This document shows, in pieces, positions 48,791 through 60,057 of a DNA stretch of 64,000 bases. The notes under the pieces were generated by a model. It was not told the DNA's origin. It was given only the letters and a program-made list of their open reading frames with translations, and made no database searches. The first letter of the stretch is position 1. Each line of letters starts with the position of its first letter. Origin of the DNA: Pieris napi (Eukaryota; Arthropoda; Insecta; Lepidoptera; Pieridae); assembly GCF_905475465.1 (NCBI RefSeq), contig NC_062234.1, positions 12,857,001 to 12,921,000 on the forward strand, written 5' to 3'. The position numbers and the translations under genes were made by a program.

Positions 48791-50580
48791 ATGGGCTACA
48801 ACTGGCCTTCCGATATATATATATGTATGTGACTATGTGATCACCTTGTCATAAAAACAAATCAGTAATCAATATAATAATGGAACAAAATCTTACATCT
48901 TACAAGGTACTGTGTAAGTTAAAAAAATCAATATATATTTTCAATATTGAAATAAACTACGAATATTTGAGGCTTCTATTATAATGAACTCATAAAACCA
49001 TATCCGTATAAAAACATTCATGTAGAATTAATCAAAGTTACTATTATCGAAACTCTTTCTTTCGCTTCCTCTTTGTCTTTGTCTAATACACAAGTTCTAC
49101 TTTATTGCTATACTGTGTAACATCAATCATGAGTATGTTATGTTTATGTGTGTTATTCTGTTTCAGGTACTTTTATTATAATAAAAACACTTAAACGTAA
49201 GTAAAATAATATAAGGCTCCCTTTTCCAAAAAGTTTTTACTGTGGAGTTTTCCCACCTCCAATTTTTTCACCGTTTTTATAAGCACATTCTGGGACGTTC
49301 TTTATTTAAAAATATTCTTAACTTAAATTGCATAAACGTCACCACAATAATCAAAAAGTTTCCTGGAGCCCACGAACAAAGGCTTCACCAACACGTGAAT
49401 GTCGAGGCTATTCAACTTCTTAACACCACGGGCCTAGTGAGAAGATTGAAAAGGAGAAAACCATTTGAATTAGTGAATTAGTGTGAGTGCACTTTAGTCT
49501 TAAGTGCTAAACAGTGCATGTCGATAGCAAATAATGCACAAGAACAGAGAATCTTCTCCTTAATAGATACTCTAAGAAGTGTTATTGGACTCTTTACTTT
49601 TCTTTAGTTAAATATCATCAAGTAAATTGGGTTAGTTTTTAAGTACTCATTAGTCTTAAGTAAGGGTAGACCGTAATGTTAAATTGTGTCTTTCTGAAGA
49701 GATAATTTATATAAAAAAACGACGGGTTGCACTCCGGGAGTGCCGGCAGAAGTGAAAACTTGAATATTAACGTTGTGCATTTTTGATATTCTGAAATGGT
49801 TAGGGAATAATTTTGCACGAATTGTTTTAATTATCAGTATAAAAGTACTATCATTTATGGGTCAAACTCATGGGCTAGTTCAGGTTGAGGATTGTTTAAA
49901 AATAATACTTTTTTTATGCTGATATATATTTTGATATATTATTCACAAATATTCCTTCATTTACGTTTGCTAAATATGGAATTATTTAGTTACTAATTTG
50001 TTGAAAAAAAAAGAAAAGTTTTAAAATGTCCCCTTCTGTGGACTGTTCGTGAACGTGGTAAGCACATTTTGACAAATGCTGTTCTTAATTAACAAGTGTT
50101 ATCTCATAATAAATATTAATTATCGATAATATGTATACTGAATGTTAAAATGTTACCAAGTTATTAAATATATATCTAGCTAAACCTACACAATTAGCAA
50201 TAAACAGTTGGTTATGCAAAATCACGTCTTTTCTGTAGACCTTAAATTCAATTTTATCGAGCTAACTCAAAATACTATTTCACAATTATTTTTTTGTACT
50301 GGCCACAATACACGGCTGGCGTTTGCCAGTTTGGATTGAGTGACTGAGCGCTCGTAGTTTAAAACAACAGTTTTTATAAATTTTACTGAGTTTTCATCAA
50401 AGATCAGTGAGTCTTTCCTGTTCCTGGTGTATATTAGTAAGTAATTAATGAATTTACCGATTAGCATGCAGCCATCGTTTCTTATTAGGAGTGGTTTCGA
50501 AATGTTTTAAATTGTTTGTATAACGTCAAAACTGATCGAGCAATGCTTACTTTTTTAATAAAAGTCCTTCCTGTGGACAT
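48791..50580. other. Upstream region of the DDE-like locus
   Basis: Holds the 79-codon frame at 49242 and the phrase GTTGCACTCCGGGAGTGCCG (49724), which has a self-complementary core CACTCCGGGAGTG. TCTGTGGAC occurs at 50034, where CGTG|GTAAGC could be a donor. The missing 5' part of the gene, if any, should lie here. Confidence 0.4.
49242..49481 (+). CDS. Unrecognised small open frame
   Basis: 79 codons with a basic end: PGAHEQRLHQHVNVEAIQLL, then VRRLKRRKPFELVN and stop. The last 40 codons look less like random AT-rich sequence than other frames here. It lies 1.2 kb upstream of the DDE-like locus on the same strand. It could be a terminal exon or transposon remnant. I recognise no family. 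Confidence 0.25.
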   Translation: MEFSHLQFFHRFYKHILGRSLFKNILNLNCINVTTIIKKFPGAHEQRLHQHVNVEAIQLLNTTGLVRRLKRRKPFELVN

Positions 50581-50630
50581 CTTTTCTGTGGACTGAGAAG
50601 TCCACACGAGAGACATTGTCCACAGAAAAG
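50581..50630 (+). repeat. Overlapping inverted repeats with GTGGAC/GTCCAC
   Basis: CTTTTCTGTGGAC (50581-50593) pairs perfectly with GTCCACAGAAAAG (50618-50630). The same left arm also contains GTGGACT (50588-50594), which pairs with AGTCCAC (50599-50605) over a four-base loop. The two hairpins exclude each other. The site lies about 50 bases upstream of the first DDE-like segment. Confidence 0.6.
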
Positions 50631-50677
50631 AGCAATATTTATTTGGAAAGTAACGATAGTGTATTCTTAATTTGTAA

Positions 50678-52241
50678 AATAATGATTTTATTGCTCGTGC
50701 TTTAAGCCAAGCTAAGATAATACGTTATTCTACCGCTACTGATGTTGCCAGGGCTTTCTGCTGTAACAACACTCTCAGTGTTTCTTGCCTGGAAAGGACG
50801 TGTTTGCAATGCTCTGAGAATACAGTAAATTTTAATGTGATCAATGGCAATGATACAATTATTTACCAAAGATGGATCACTAAAAAGTGTTAGAAGTCAT
50901 TAAAGGAAACGAAAAGCTATGCCAAAAAACTATTAAAGAATCCGTTAAAACTACTCATCAATTACTCGTTAATATTTTTAAGACAAAATTACCTACATAT
51001 TTTCAACATCTTGCAAATAAAACCAACACAGAGTTATTCGATCAATCAAACAAAACTTAACGCCAACAGATGGCTTACTTCCAATTGATTTTTCAGAAAA
51101 TTATTGCTGCAAATATGGATCAGAAATTCAATCAGCCCATTTTGGCGGATCTAATGCACAACTTTCACTTCATACATGTGTGTACTACTCGTCAAATAAT
51201 CAGCCACCAACAAACCTTACACAAACCACATGTCTTTGCACTGTATCAGAAAACTTAAGACACGATCCCGTGTTCATTTGTGCACATTTAAAACCTGTTA
51301 TTCAAAGAATAAAGTTACTTACACCAGATTTGAAGCAGCTGCATGTACTCAGTGATGGGCCTACTACCCAGTATCGTAATAAAACAATGTTTCATTTAAT
51401 AGCAAACTATCTTAGCAAAATTTCAAAAGCAGAAATCATTAACTGGCATTTCAGCGAGGCAGGACATGGCAAAGGTGCTCCTGATGGGGTAGGTGGATGC
51501 ATAAAACGGACATGCGATAATGCAGTTACAAATGGCCAAGATATATCGAACATTGATAGTTTTATTTCATGTTTAAAAGGTAACTGTAAAGGCATTGAAA
51601 TTATTCGTATTGATAATGAAGTATCTAATATACAAGAAATTGCAAACGTCAAACTTCGTCCTTTTAAAGGGACCTTCAAGATTCATCAGGATGCATGGAG
51701 TGCAAAAGCACCTAACATTATACGTTGCAGACGATTGAGCTGCTTATTATGTGCAGCCCATATTGAATGTACCCATTTTGAAATTGGACAAATAGAGGTT
51801 GAGGGCATTTCGTGTAATTTTATAGAAACACAACTTCTACAGAATTTTACATCTTCATCAACCCCCAGTCCAGCAACCACTAATAACACTACATCAGCCT
51901 CTACAGCCACTGGACCGACAACCCCAACTCTGCTTGAACCCTTGTTTAATACACCATCATTGGAATCATCACCAAGCCCAACCCGTCAACCATTAACCCC
52001 ACAAAAGCCAAATTTAATTAATACACACTCTGATGACTCAGTAACTCCTAATAAATTCAGGTTCTGTCCAACCCTTGATGTAAGTGACTTGGAAAACTCA
52101 ATTACACCACCAAAAAAAACACCCAAAAAATCCAGAGTCCGTGCATTCCCAGAATACAGTGACTCTGACGACTCAAATGCACCACAAAAGAAATGTAAAG
52201 GCCGTTCATTTTTTGATTCGAGTGATGATGATATCTTTTAA
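50678..52241 (+). pseudogene. DDE-transposase-like gene in three reading phases
   Basis: Segment 1 (50678-50893) is Cys-rich, with CLQCSEN and YQRWITK. Segment 2 (50884-51060) is lysine-rich, with LPTYFQHLANKTNTELF. Segment 3 (51021-52241) holds IDFSENY (Asp codon 51087), SDGPTTQYRNK (Asp codon 51354), HFSEAGHGKGAPDGVGG (Glu codon 51456, Asp codon 51483), RRLSCLLCAAHIEC, then a Ser/Thr/Pro-rich stretch and an acidic end with DSSDDDIF. I recall this motif order from unnamed insect proteins that look like a DDE-type transposase family, but I cannot name the superfamily. Each step between segments is equivalent to a -1 shift. The segments overlap by only a few codons and show no splice sites there, so I read it as a decayed or frameshifted copy. 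The last segment remains open for about 406 codons, which suggests recent activity or selection. A start codon for the whole was not found. Confidence 0.7.
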
Positions 52242-52436
52242 AATCCTTTTTTTACTTTGTCTTGTTTATATGAATAACTTTTTAAGACTAACGTAACGAT
52301 TGTTTTTGTTTTTGTTCTATTCTGTGGAAGTATGTCCCTTCAGTGGTCACAAAAAAAATTAAAAGTTTAATATTTCAGTCAAAACTGAAAAACGATCTTG
52401 TTTTATATTGTCATTTAAATGCTATGATTATAAGGT

Positions 52437-52442
52437 AATAAA
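52437..52442 (+). terminator. Poly(A) signal after the DDE-like gene
   Basis: AATAAA lies about 195 bases past the TAA of the DDE-like open frame. It is the first such hexamer downstream on this strand that I noticed. Confidence 0.4.
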
Positions 52443-52959
52443 TAAGACTGATTTCGTAAAAGTTCTGACTATGTTTTTTTTTCACAAAATTCTGACTCGT
52501 TTTGTGTATGACCCTTTAAATATGGTAGAATACAATTTTTATTGATTGCGCTATCGTACACAAACATGACAATTTATATTACATTAAATACGCCGCGCCA
52601 GCTGTCTACTCTCCACCCGTCTTACGAAACCTACACAAAATAATTAAAATTAGTATTCAATAATTCAATTAGGAAAAATTCACTACTTTTTAAGTTGCCA
52701 TTTTTTATTCGCGTCAGTCTGAACAAATCGTTAATAATTTTAAACGTTTCGAAAAATTAAACCTTGTTGTATTGACTTAAGGTCCAATTCCACATGCATC
52801 AATGTATCTGAGGAAAGAGACAAATTAATATATAGTTAAATTAACTATATAGCACGAAGGTTCATAATCCTTTAAAAAAAACATCCATGTTACGAATTTG
52901 TCCTGACGCGAGTTTAAATTTTTTTACCCATTCCAAAATAAAAGTGTCCAACGCCGCTA

Positions 52960-52986
52960 AAGAAGTTTTCACTTCATGCATAATGA
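52960..52986 (+). repeat. Solo palindromic end
   Basis: CCGCTAAAGAAGTTTTCACTT matches only the terminal palindrome of the family. No body is visible on either side. Confidence 0.35.
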
Positions 52987-53089
52987 TCTATTTTGAGGGA
53001 ACTAGTCAACACAATAGCTCTAAAACCGCAAAATTTCCCCCGGTTGTATAACAATTTAAATTCAAGCGCAGCTATATTTGTATGTTTAT

Positions 53090-53345
53090 ATTTATTTATT
53101 TCGTTATCCGTATTTTCATACAGCTTTCATAAATTAAATAAAACAAAAAACAATTATACTTAACATATAACCAACTAGAATACTTAGAATATATTAAGTA
53201 TTCTAGTTGGTTATATATTAAGTATACATAAAGATTCAAGCATTTGCAAATGGAAAATATCAACAAAAATTACTAAATACATTTAACTAAGAAATACCTA
53301 ATTCACCTGGTGTGTTTTATAGGCTTTGTCAATTTATTACTCAAA
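53090..53345 (-). repeat. Dispersed AT-rich repeat containing a hairpin
   Basis: TATTTATTTCGTTATCCGTA, TTCAAGCATTTGCAAATGG and ACTAAGAAATACCTAATTC parallel 17495-17700. The 72-base hairpin is additional. Confidence 0.45.
53154..53225. repeat. Long hairpin, 32-bp arms, 8-base loop
   Basis: Arms 53154-53185 and 53194-53225 pair at 31 of 32 positions. It lies inside the AT-rich repeat at 53090-53345. Confidence 0.85.
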
Positions 53346-53617
53346 CTTACAAACTCTCCAGCTTTGGAATATTAGTATAGTATACATGGGCTCTCAATAT
53401 TCGATCAATATTTGCATCTAGTTAGCTCGTTAAAGCAGAAACCGTCCCAGAGCGCCTTTTGTGGAATACGCGATTACTTCAAGGCTAGATTATGCATGTA
53501 TCGTGTAGTGAATATATAAGTAATGTTGTTACCGCGCTTCATTTCCAACTAATGTACAAAGTTGCATCGTTCCTGTTTAATACGTAATTTTAAGATCGTA
53601 GGTTCCTTTTTATAAGA

Positions 53618-54004
53618 AGGTTTTTGATGTGAAACTTCTATAGGCGCATGAGGGTAATGAGATAACATGAGCGATTGAGATCGATTGAGAGAGAGTGAGA
53701 AGGAAAAATTTTATGCAAAATAATTTATTGAAATCTCAAATGACGAATTGTAAATGAAAATGCCACAAGTTTTTATTATCGAAGAAATTAATTGAAAAAA
53801 TTATAATTTGTATGAATTTTCGACACATTAAATATTTTAATGACAATCATATTCATTAAATTCCTTACATATTTCCCCTCCCTCTAAGTCTCAGAAATCT
53901 AAACTTTTGGATTTGTATAAATATGAACAAGACTTAAAAATTAGTTTGCCAAAGAAGTTTAACTTCTGACATATTGTGTACTTTGTGCGCCCGCACTTAT
54001 TTTA
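53618..54004 (+). repeat. Palindromic-end element, long subtype
   Basis: Begins TTTTGATGTGAAACTTCTAT and ends CCAAAGAAGTTTAACTTCTG, then GTGTACTTTGTGCGCCCGCAC. The interior has GAGAGAGAGTGAGAAGG and CCCCTCCCTCTAAGTCTC. It directly abuts a deleted LINE at 54005. Confidence 0.6.
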
Positions 54005-54240
54005 TATATAGAACAGGGGGCAAACGGGCAGGAGGCTCATCTGATGTTAAGTGAATCCGCCGCACATGGACACGCACTGCCGGCTCGCAAGCGCGAGGCT
54101 GGAAATCCAGTTGCATAATTGATATAGGTTGGAAGCTTCGAGTGCTCTGTGCCACACTCGATCGAAAGCTTTCGCTATGTTCAAACATACCGCCAGCGCC
54201 TCCCCCTTGGACACAATTGCCGCAGGTGATGCATGCATCA
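54005..54240 (-). mobile_element. Internally deleted jockey-like LINE with polymerase motif A
   Basis: On the minus strand the fragment encodes LNIAKAFDRVWHRALEAS, the aspartate-bearing palm motif of non-LTR reverse transcriptases. It then passes directly near 54100 into the element's last 90 bases (GCGTGTCCATG, ACTTAACATCAGATGAGCC, CCCCCTGTTCTATATA). Everything from the catalytic centre to the C-terminus is missing. Confidence 0.75.
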
Positions 54241-54987
54241 ATGCATCGTATTAAGTAAAACATAAGAAAAGGAGGTCTAATAATTCACACTCTTACAAAC
54301 CCATACGTAAAAATAAATTTGTATAAAAATTTTCATTTAATAGTTTTTGTTACTGAATATTTCTATCACTTAATTTCTTAGGTACGTCTTTTCTTTTGTT
54401 TTCTTGTACCTCGGAGTATTCTGGTCATCTACAACATAGGTATATCCTAGAGTGGGGTGTTTTTATATTTAACACTAAAATCAAAATCTCTTTAAAAAGC
54501 GATAAAATGCTCGGATGGGCTGTCATATTTTCCCGTATTTCATAAATATTTTTATAACTAGATGGACGGCGTTCCGTTACTAACCCGAAGTAATAGCTTT
54601 TTGCCGGTAATCAAACCTAGGATCAATTATACGCCATATGCGTAGACGATAAATGTACAAATATGAAATTTTTGGTTATGTTGTTTTATCATTTTTCTTT
54701 ATGTATACAAACAAAAAGGCTGTTTGTACTAAATTATTTTAATCAAATTAACGATAATGTTTGTGTTATAATGCATACATTTGAGTAACAATATATTTTT
54801 ACGACATCACACAAAGCTCCGTTATTTGAAGCGTATTTCGTCTACGAGATTATTAGTATAATAACAACCCTTCGTCCATATTACTTAAATTACTACGGTA
54901 ATGAAACAATTTTATGTAGGATTATTCACCCCAATGCCTACAAAAGTAGAATTATAAAACGTGATATTGAAATTAAGGACCAAATAT
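54241..54987. other. No gene recognised
   Basis: AT-rich. Confidence 0.5.
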
Positions 54988-55172
54988 AAAAATCAAAATC
55001 ATTTATTAATGCAGGTAACACATTGTACACTTATGAACGTCAATAAAGAAATACATATTAAATGCTAAATGCTTGTAATTTTATATTTACAGCCAGTTCA
55101 CAAATCATGGGAACGGATGAGAAGTACTGGCAATAAACCCTCCACCACTCTTTTTAATCGCCAAGTTTTTTG
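54988..55172 (-). repeat. Dispersed LINE-like 3' end, second copy
   Basis: Parallels 25360-25525, with small insertions (AATGCTAAATGCTTG duplication, and an extra AAATCATGGGAACGG segment). Confidence 0.55.
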
Positions 55173-57976
55173 TTATACACTATGTTTGTAAGGAGCTGCA
55201 ATCATTACACCATGTTTCACATGACATCTTAAGTAATTAATAATAAAACAAAGATTAATCAGCAGTAGGCATGTTGAAATATGAGTACTTACAATCTCGT
55301 GGGAACAACACGCAAATAATCCAGAAGTAACAAAAGTAAATCTAATATCACATTTACTATACATAACTTGCTTCTGCCGCTGACGAAAATCTTATCCTAA
55401 ATAAGTCCTGCTGTAATACCGTGGCCAGTTTAAAATCAGCTCTATTCTAATAATGAATGAATAGCAACAAAGACTTGTTTTCCCTTCCTTGTCCAACAGA
55501 CAATATTGTGTCAAAATCAAAGCAGAATTGGAATTTGGATATGTACATTCTTCTTGAATATTAAATTTCATTATTATCTGGAACGGTAACCCTGGACATA
55601 ACATTTTTTTAATTAATTGTGATAAGCATTTTTGCTTTTAACAGATCTTGTATCTATGAAATAACTGAAGTTTCGTAGTATGGGCAACGGAATCCCCCAG
55701 TCGACCTTGTACCGAATGCGGGCGAACTAATAACGCTGTATTTACTTAGAGGTCGTGGAAATTACACGATAATTTGGTACACTTTGTTACATACATTCGT
55801 TATGTCACTTGGAATATATTAAACAACATGTGTCGATGATATTGAATGAATGATGTCTTTTGTTATAGAACTCTCTAAGACTAAGTTTTACATCCTACGT
55901 TTTTGATTATTAACTTACTACGTATTATTGTTTATTAACTTGTACATTTATATTTCATTTTATCAATAAGAGTTATAATGTAAAAAAAAGTTAAGGTTAC
56001 TTAGCTATCACAGCACGCAACATACTCTCAAAGCAATATAAAACGAAGTCGATTTTCGCCGTCGCCGCTTCACTATTACGCTACGGACTTTAATGTGATT
56101 TCCATCAATAGATAAAGTGATTCATATGTGTACTATGCAGATATTTTAAAGCAAAGTTTGGGTATCTTGCACTCTTACGAAATAAATCAACTAAATTCTT
56201 TGGCACTTGATTGTTATTATTATTAAAATAATGACAACAACTGGCTGGAAACTTTAATAATTATTAATTTGGTGATTTAATTACCGGCTTTAGTAACAAA
56301 CAAACAATAAAATAATCAACCACCTAAAATGTTTCTTAACAAGAAATCTTTGATAAAGGAAACAAAACAATTTTCCTGGAAATATTGTTTGTTTCCTTTG
56401 TTACACTTTTCCTGTATATAACGTAGTACCTTGATAAAGTATTGTTTGATAAATAAAATCTAAGGCAGTACTATATAGATAAAAATATATACTATACAAA
56501 AAATCTCTTTTCATCACAGCCTTAACCAAATTTTGCAGAGACGAAAAAGTACCTTAATTACAATAGTGTTATTAGTTCGCTATCCATAACTTCGTGTGTA
56601 ACCAATCAAATTGAAATATTCATGATTCTTTCGGATGCGTTACGAACCGTTTATTATAGATATCTACGTATATGATCTTACAACATTGATTTATTAATAA
56701 TAAGATACGCATAACGGATGACACGCATATATATGGAAAATACCCAATAACATATTTATGATGGTTTTATTGTGACAGTTAAAGTTATGGCTGTAGATAA
56801 GTATTGAGACGTTATAAAGTGGATATTTATTGTTTCTTCATACCTTCAGTAACTTCAAGGCAAAGCTATATGTAGCCTGTGGGGCTACAACCCTCTAGAC
56901 ATCTTCACCGCCTGTTCGAATTTAAACATTCTTTGAACTTTATTGCGATATAGGCGCTTCGATTAGAAATATTATTCGCAAGTTCTTTAATTTTCGGCCA
57001 AATATTTTTAGTAAGGAAAATAAATTAAGTTTCATATAGCTATTTTAAAAAGTGTAGTAAAATGCAGCTCAACCATACTAAATTAAAACCTAACCTAAAC
57101 TAATTATTCAAAAAAGTATAAACAAAGTCCCCTTTAATATTCTTTCATAAATATCCTGTTATATGCAAAAGCGCGCTGAGAACGCCAAAATTTTTCTCAT
57201 TAAAATTAATATTTGTCAGCAACACAGGAATTATTGCAGAGTACAAAAAACGGTGACTCGGCAGTCGCTGGGAAACAATGAAAAAACAATTTTCACGTCG
57301 AAAGAATAAAGGTACAAAGAGTACTAATAATATTTTTGTTTTAACTTTCGTTACATGTAGATTTTTTTTGTATAATGGTTGTTAATCTTCAAGTCTAATA
57401 GAACTTGCCCGAACCTGAGTCCTGAAGCCTTTTTTTATTTTTATATGAAGTCATTTTAATTCCATAATGTTAAAAAGAAACATATAAAATAACAGAAATG
57501 GATCATATATTTTAAATAAACCTATCTCTTTATTTTAAAGTGGTTGATACAAGTTTACATAAAACAAGGACAATTTTACAGTATCCCTATATATATTGTC
57601 TAGAGCCTGTGGATAGCGAAGATAATCTCTATATGAATTTAAGCTTTAGTTACGGAAACTATATACGCTTTGTTCATGTGAGCATATAACCTACTTAGCT
57701 TAGTTCAGGCTTTCGAAGAATAAAACTAAATTAATCCTAAAACATGACAAATCAAAACCTTTACAGTTGAGAATTCAAATGAAATTTAATAAACAATGAA
57801 CGTAAACGGTTGCTTAAATCATTTAAAGAGTCTTAATTATTCAACTATTTAATTTCCTAGCCAAGTTGTAGAGATTATTTAAGAAGACTCCAAACAATAA
57901 ATTGTTTGTAAATTAGTAAAGCTTACTGTAGTATTACTATACTAACGAGGGAATATGCAAGCATGTAATGCAATGC
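55173..57976. other. Long stretch without a recognised gene
   Basis: AT-rich, with two richer patches: 55675-55735 (CCCCCAGTCGACCTTGTACC) and 56042-56090 (CGATTTTCGCCGTCGCCGC). 56356-56401 contains an imperfect inverted repeat around AAAGGAAACAAA. No coding evidence. Confidence 0.45.
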
Positions 57977-58265
57977 AGTGTTATCCTAGAGACTTTAGCG
58001 TGCGACTTTCATCCCTGAGGTAGTAAGTTCGATCCCCGGCTGTGTACCAATGGACTTTGTTTCTATATGCGCATTTAAAATTCGTTCGAACGGTGAACGA
58101 AAACATCGTGAGAAAACCGACGTGTCTTAGACCCAAAAAGTCGACGGCGTGTGTCAGGCACAGGCGGCTGATCACCTGCTTGCCTATTAAAAAATGATCA
58201 TGAAACAGATTCAGAAATCTGAGGCCCAGACCTAAAGAGGTTGTAGCGCCACTGATTGTTATTAA
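57977..58265 (+). mobile_element. tRNA-like SINE, best copy
   Basis: Includes GCGTGCGACTTTCATCCC, a B-box-like AGTTCGATCCC (58026-58036), CCAATGGACTTTGTTTC, AAACATCGTGAGAAAACCG, AAAAGTCGACGGCGTGTGTC, AACAGATTCAGAAATCTGAG and GTTGTAGCGCCACTGAT. Serves as reference for the other copies. No protein is encoded. Confidence 0.75.
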
Positions 58266-59084
58266 TATCCACAAAAAAACTTCTTATTTCAAAACTGTAC
58301 TGATAATAATGAGCCACATTTCATAACAGTAAACAAATTATTAGCTTCAACTCGATTTACTAAAATGCCATTTAATAAAAGGTTACAATGCTAATAAACA
58401 GTAGTGCATAAAACATCGATTGTTGTTCAATCAGCTATTAAAGCACGTTCAATGGCCACATTATAGAGCGGTAATCGCCCAATGCGTAAATTGGACCATT
58501 ACAACGCTTCATTTAAAATATTTAAGCTGGTTCTAAAATTAAAAATTACAGTGAAGTGACGTTTAAATTTAGATTTTTTTGGATAATTCGAATTTCAGAT
58601 TCGTTATTTAAATTCTGAATACGTTCTATCCAATTTTACGCAATTCTAGCTTTGGCTTAGAACAAAACCACACTCATGCAATCAAAGCGTCACAGTAATT
58701 TGATTACTACACAATTAAATTAAGAGAATTACCCTCCCTTTTCACGTTTGAGATTGATGATTCGACTTTTCGATTCGAAAATGATATAAAAATATAGATA
58801 AAGGTGATTATATGGTTCACCTCATATTAAGGTTGTTTTCTTGTGTGTTATTAATGTATCTAATTTGTTTTTCTTTCTGTTCTTTCTGATATTTTATTTA
58901 TGAGTGTTTGTTGTGAGTTGTTCGATATTATATAAATTATATCTATATATTTGGAACGTCGAAAATACATATACACAACATTAAACAACGAAAAGTGGGA
59001 TCTGGGCCACTTGTTGCTATTACCGGTACCAGCTCCTTCAATTAATTCAAATGGGTAAAATCCAGTTTAGAAGATAAAAATCAT
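58266..59084. other. No gene recognised
   Basis: AT-rich. Confidence 0.5.
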
Positions 59085-59200
59085 GGCTTCGCAACGTTAA
59101 TGATTGGGCGGGTATTGCGACTGCGGAAGAGTTGCTGCATCTGGCTCAGAACAAGACACACTACAGTAGACTGAAGGCCAACAACCAGTAATGGAGTGGC
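59085..59200 (+). mobile_element. LINE ORF C-terminal remnant
   Basis: Encodes WLRNVNDWAGIATAEELLHL followed by AQNKTHYSRLKANNQ and stop. This resembles the C-terminus of insect non-LTR ORF2 proteins. No other part of the element is recognisable nearby. Confidence 0.5.
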
Positions 59201-59689
59201 GCCATAAGAAGTTGTGTTTTGTTATAGTTTTTCTTTTGTTAATAACTCAGTACCTTTAAGTGAGGCGAGCGATAAAAGGATTGAGACGTAGGCTCATATT
59301 GGCGTATAGCTAATTGCTACAAGATTTATTTTTCTTCTTTTAAGCAGGTCATACTCGTATATATCGTTCCCGTTCGTTCGTACGTTATATCAATGTTATA
59401 AGGTCTACCCGAAAACTAAATTATAATTAGATATATGTGTTTGTTCAGACACCGTGCTCTTAATTTCGTTTAGAGATAAATACGACCGTGGATGAAACTT
59501 TTCGCATTCTTTATCCTATTACGTTTACGTAGCGAGCATAAACATCGTAACTAACCACAAAATTGTTTTACTCATGTTTAATATGCTAAAACTAGTCGTT
59601 AGGTGATTCGTTATGAGGTGACGTCTAAAAATTTTAACAACCCAGGAAATACCATGATCGTTGAAAGCTTTTTTTATGTAATAGTGCTA

Positions 59690-59812
59690 CCTCCGCACAT
59701 TGCCAGAAGGCTTGCAAATGCGTTGCCGGCCATTCAAGAATTGGTACGCTCTTTTCTTGAGCGACCCTTAGTGGAGTTGGCTTGGAAATACTTCAGTGAG
59801 CAGCAGGCTATT
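59690..59812 (-). mobile_element. Jockey-like LINE 3' fragment
   Basis: Reverse copy with ATTGCCAGAAGGCTTGCAAA, TTGGTACGCTCTTTTCTTG and TACTTCAGTGAGCAGCAGG. Both ends are eroded. Confidence 0.7.
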
Positions 59813-60057
59813 TTGTTGGTTTATTTTCATTTTATTATCAACCATAGATAGACTGTTTTCAAGTCTAGCTAACTTCTAAAGAAGCCTAGCTAACTTCTAA
59901 ACCAAAGAACATTCATGCATTTTGAAGACTAAATCTTCATTCTCACATTGTTAACTTCCTTAGCCCAATTTTTTTTTAAATGTCTTCTTGCTCTCCTTAA
60001 AAGTCAGATTTTAGTTTATATCACAAGTTAGGCCAAAGGTATAATATATGTGTGTTT

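Noticed and set aside
50884..51060. Programmed -1 frameshifting in the DDE-like gene as the main explanation.
   Set aside because: Only the first step has a plausible A-rich slip site; the second (AACAAAACTTAA) does not. Decay is simpler, so this is kept only as an alternative.
51686..51910. Antisense frames opposite the DDE-like ORF.
   Set aside because: They are shadows of the plus-strand coding sequence.
57977..58060. Functional tRNA gene suggested by the GTTCGATCCC box.
   Set aside because: The A-box side does not form a cloverleaf, and the sequence continues into a repeat found ten times in the window, so it is a SINE head.
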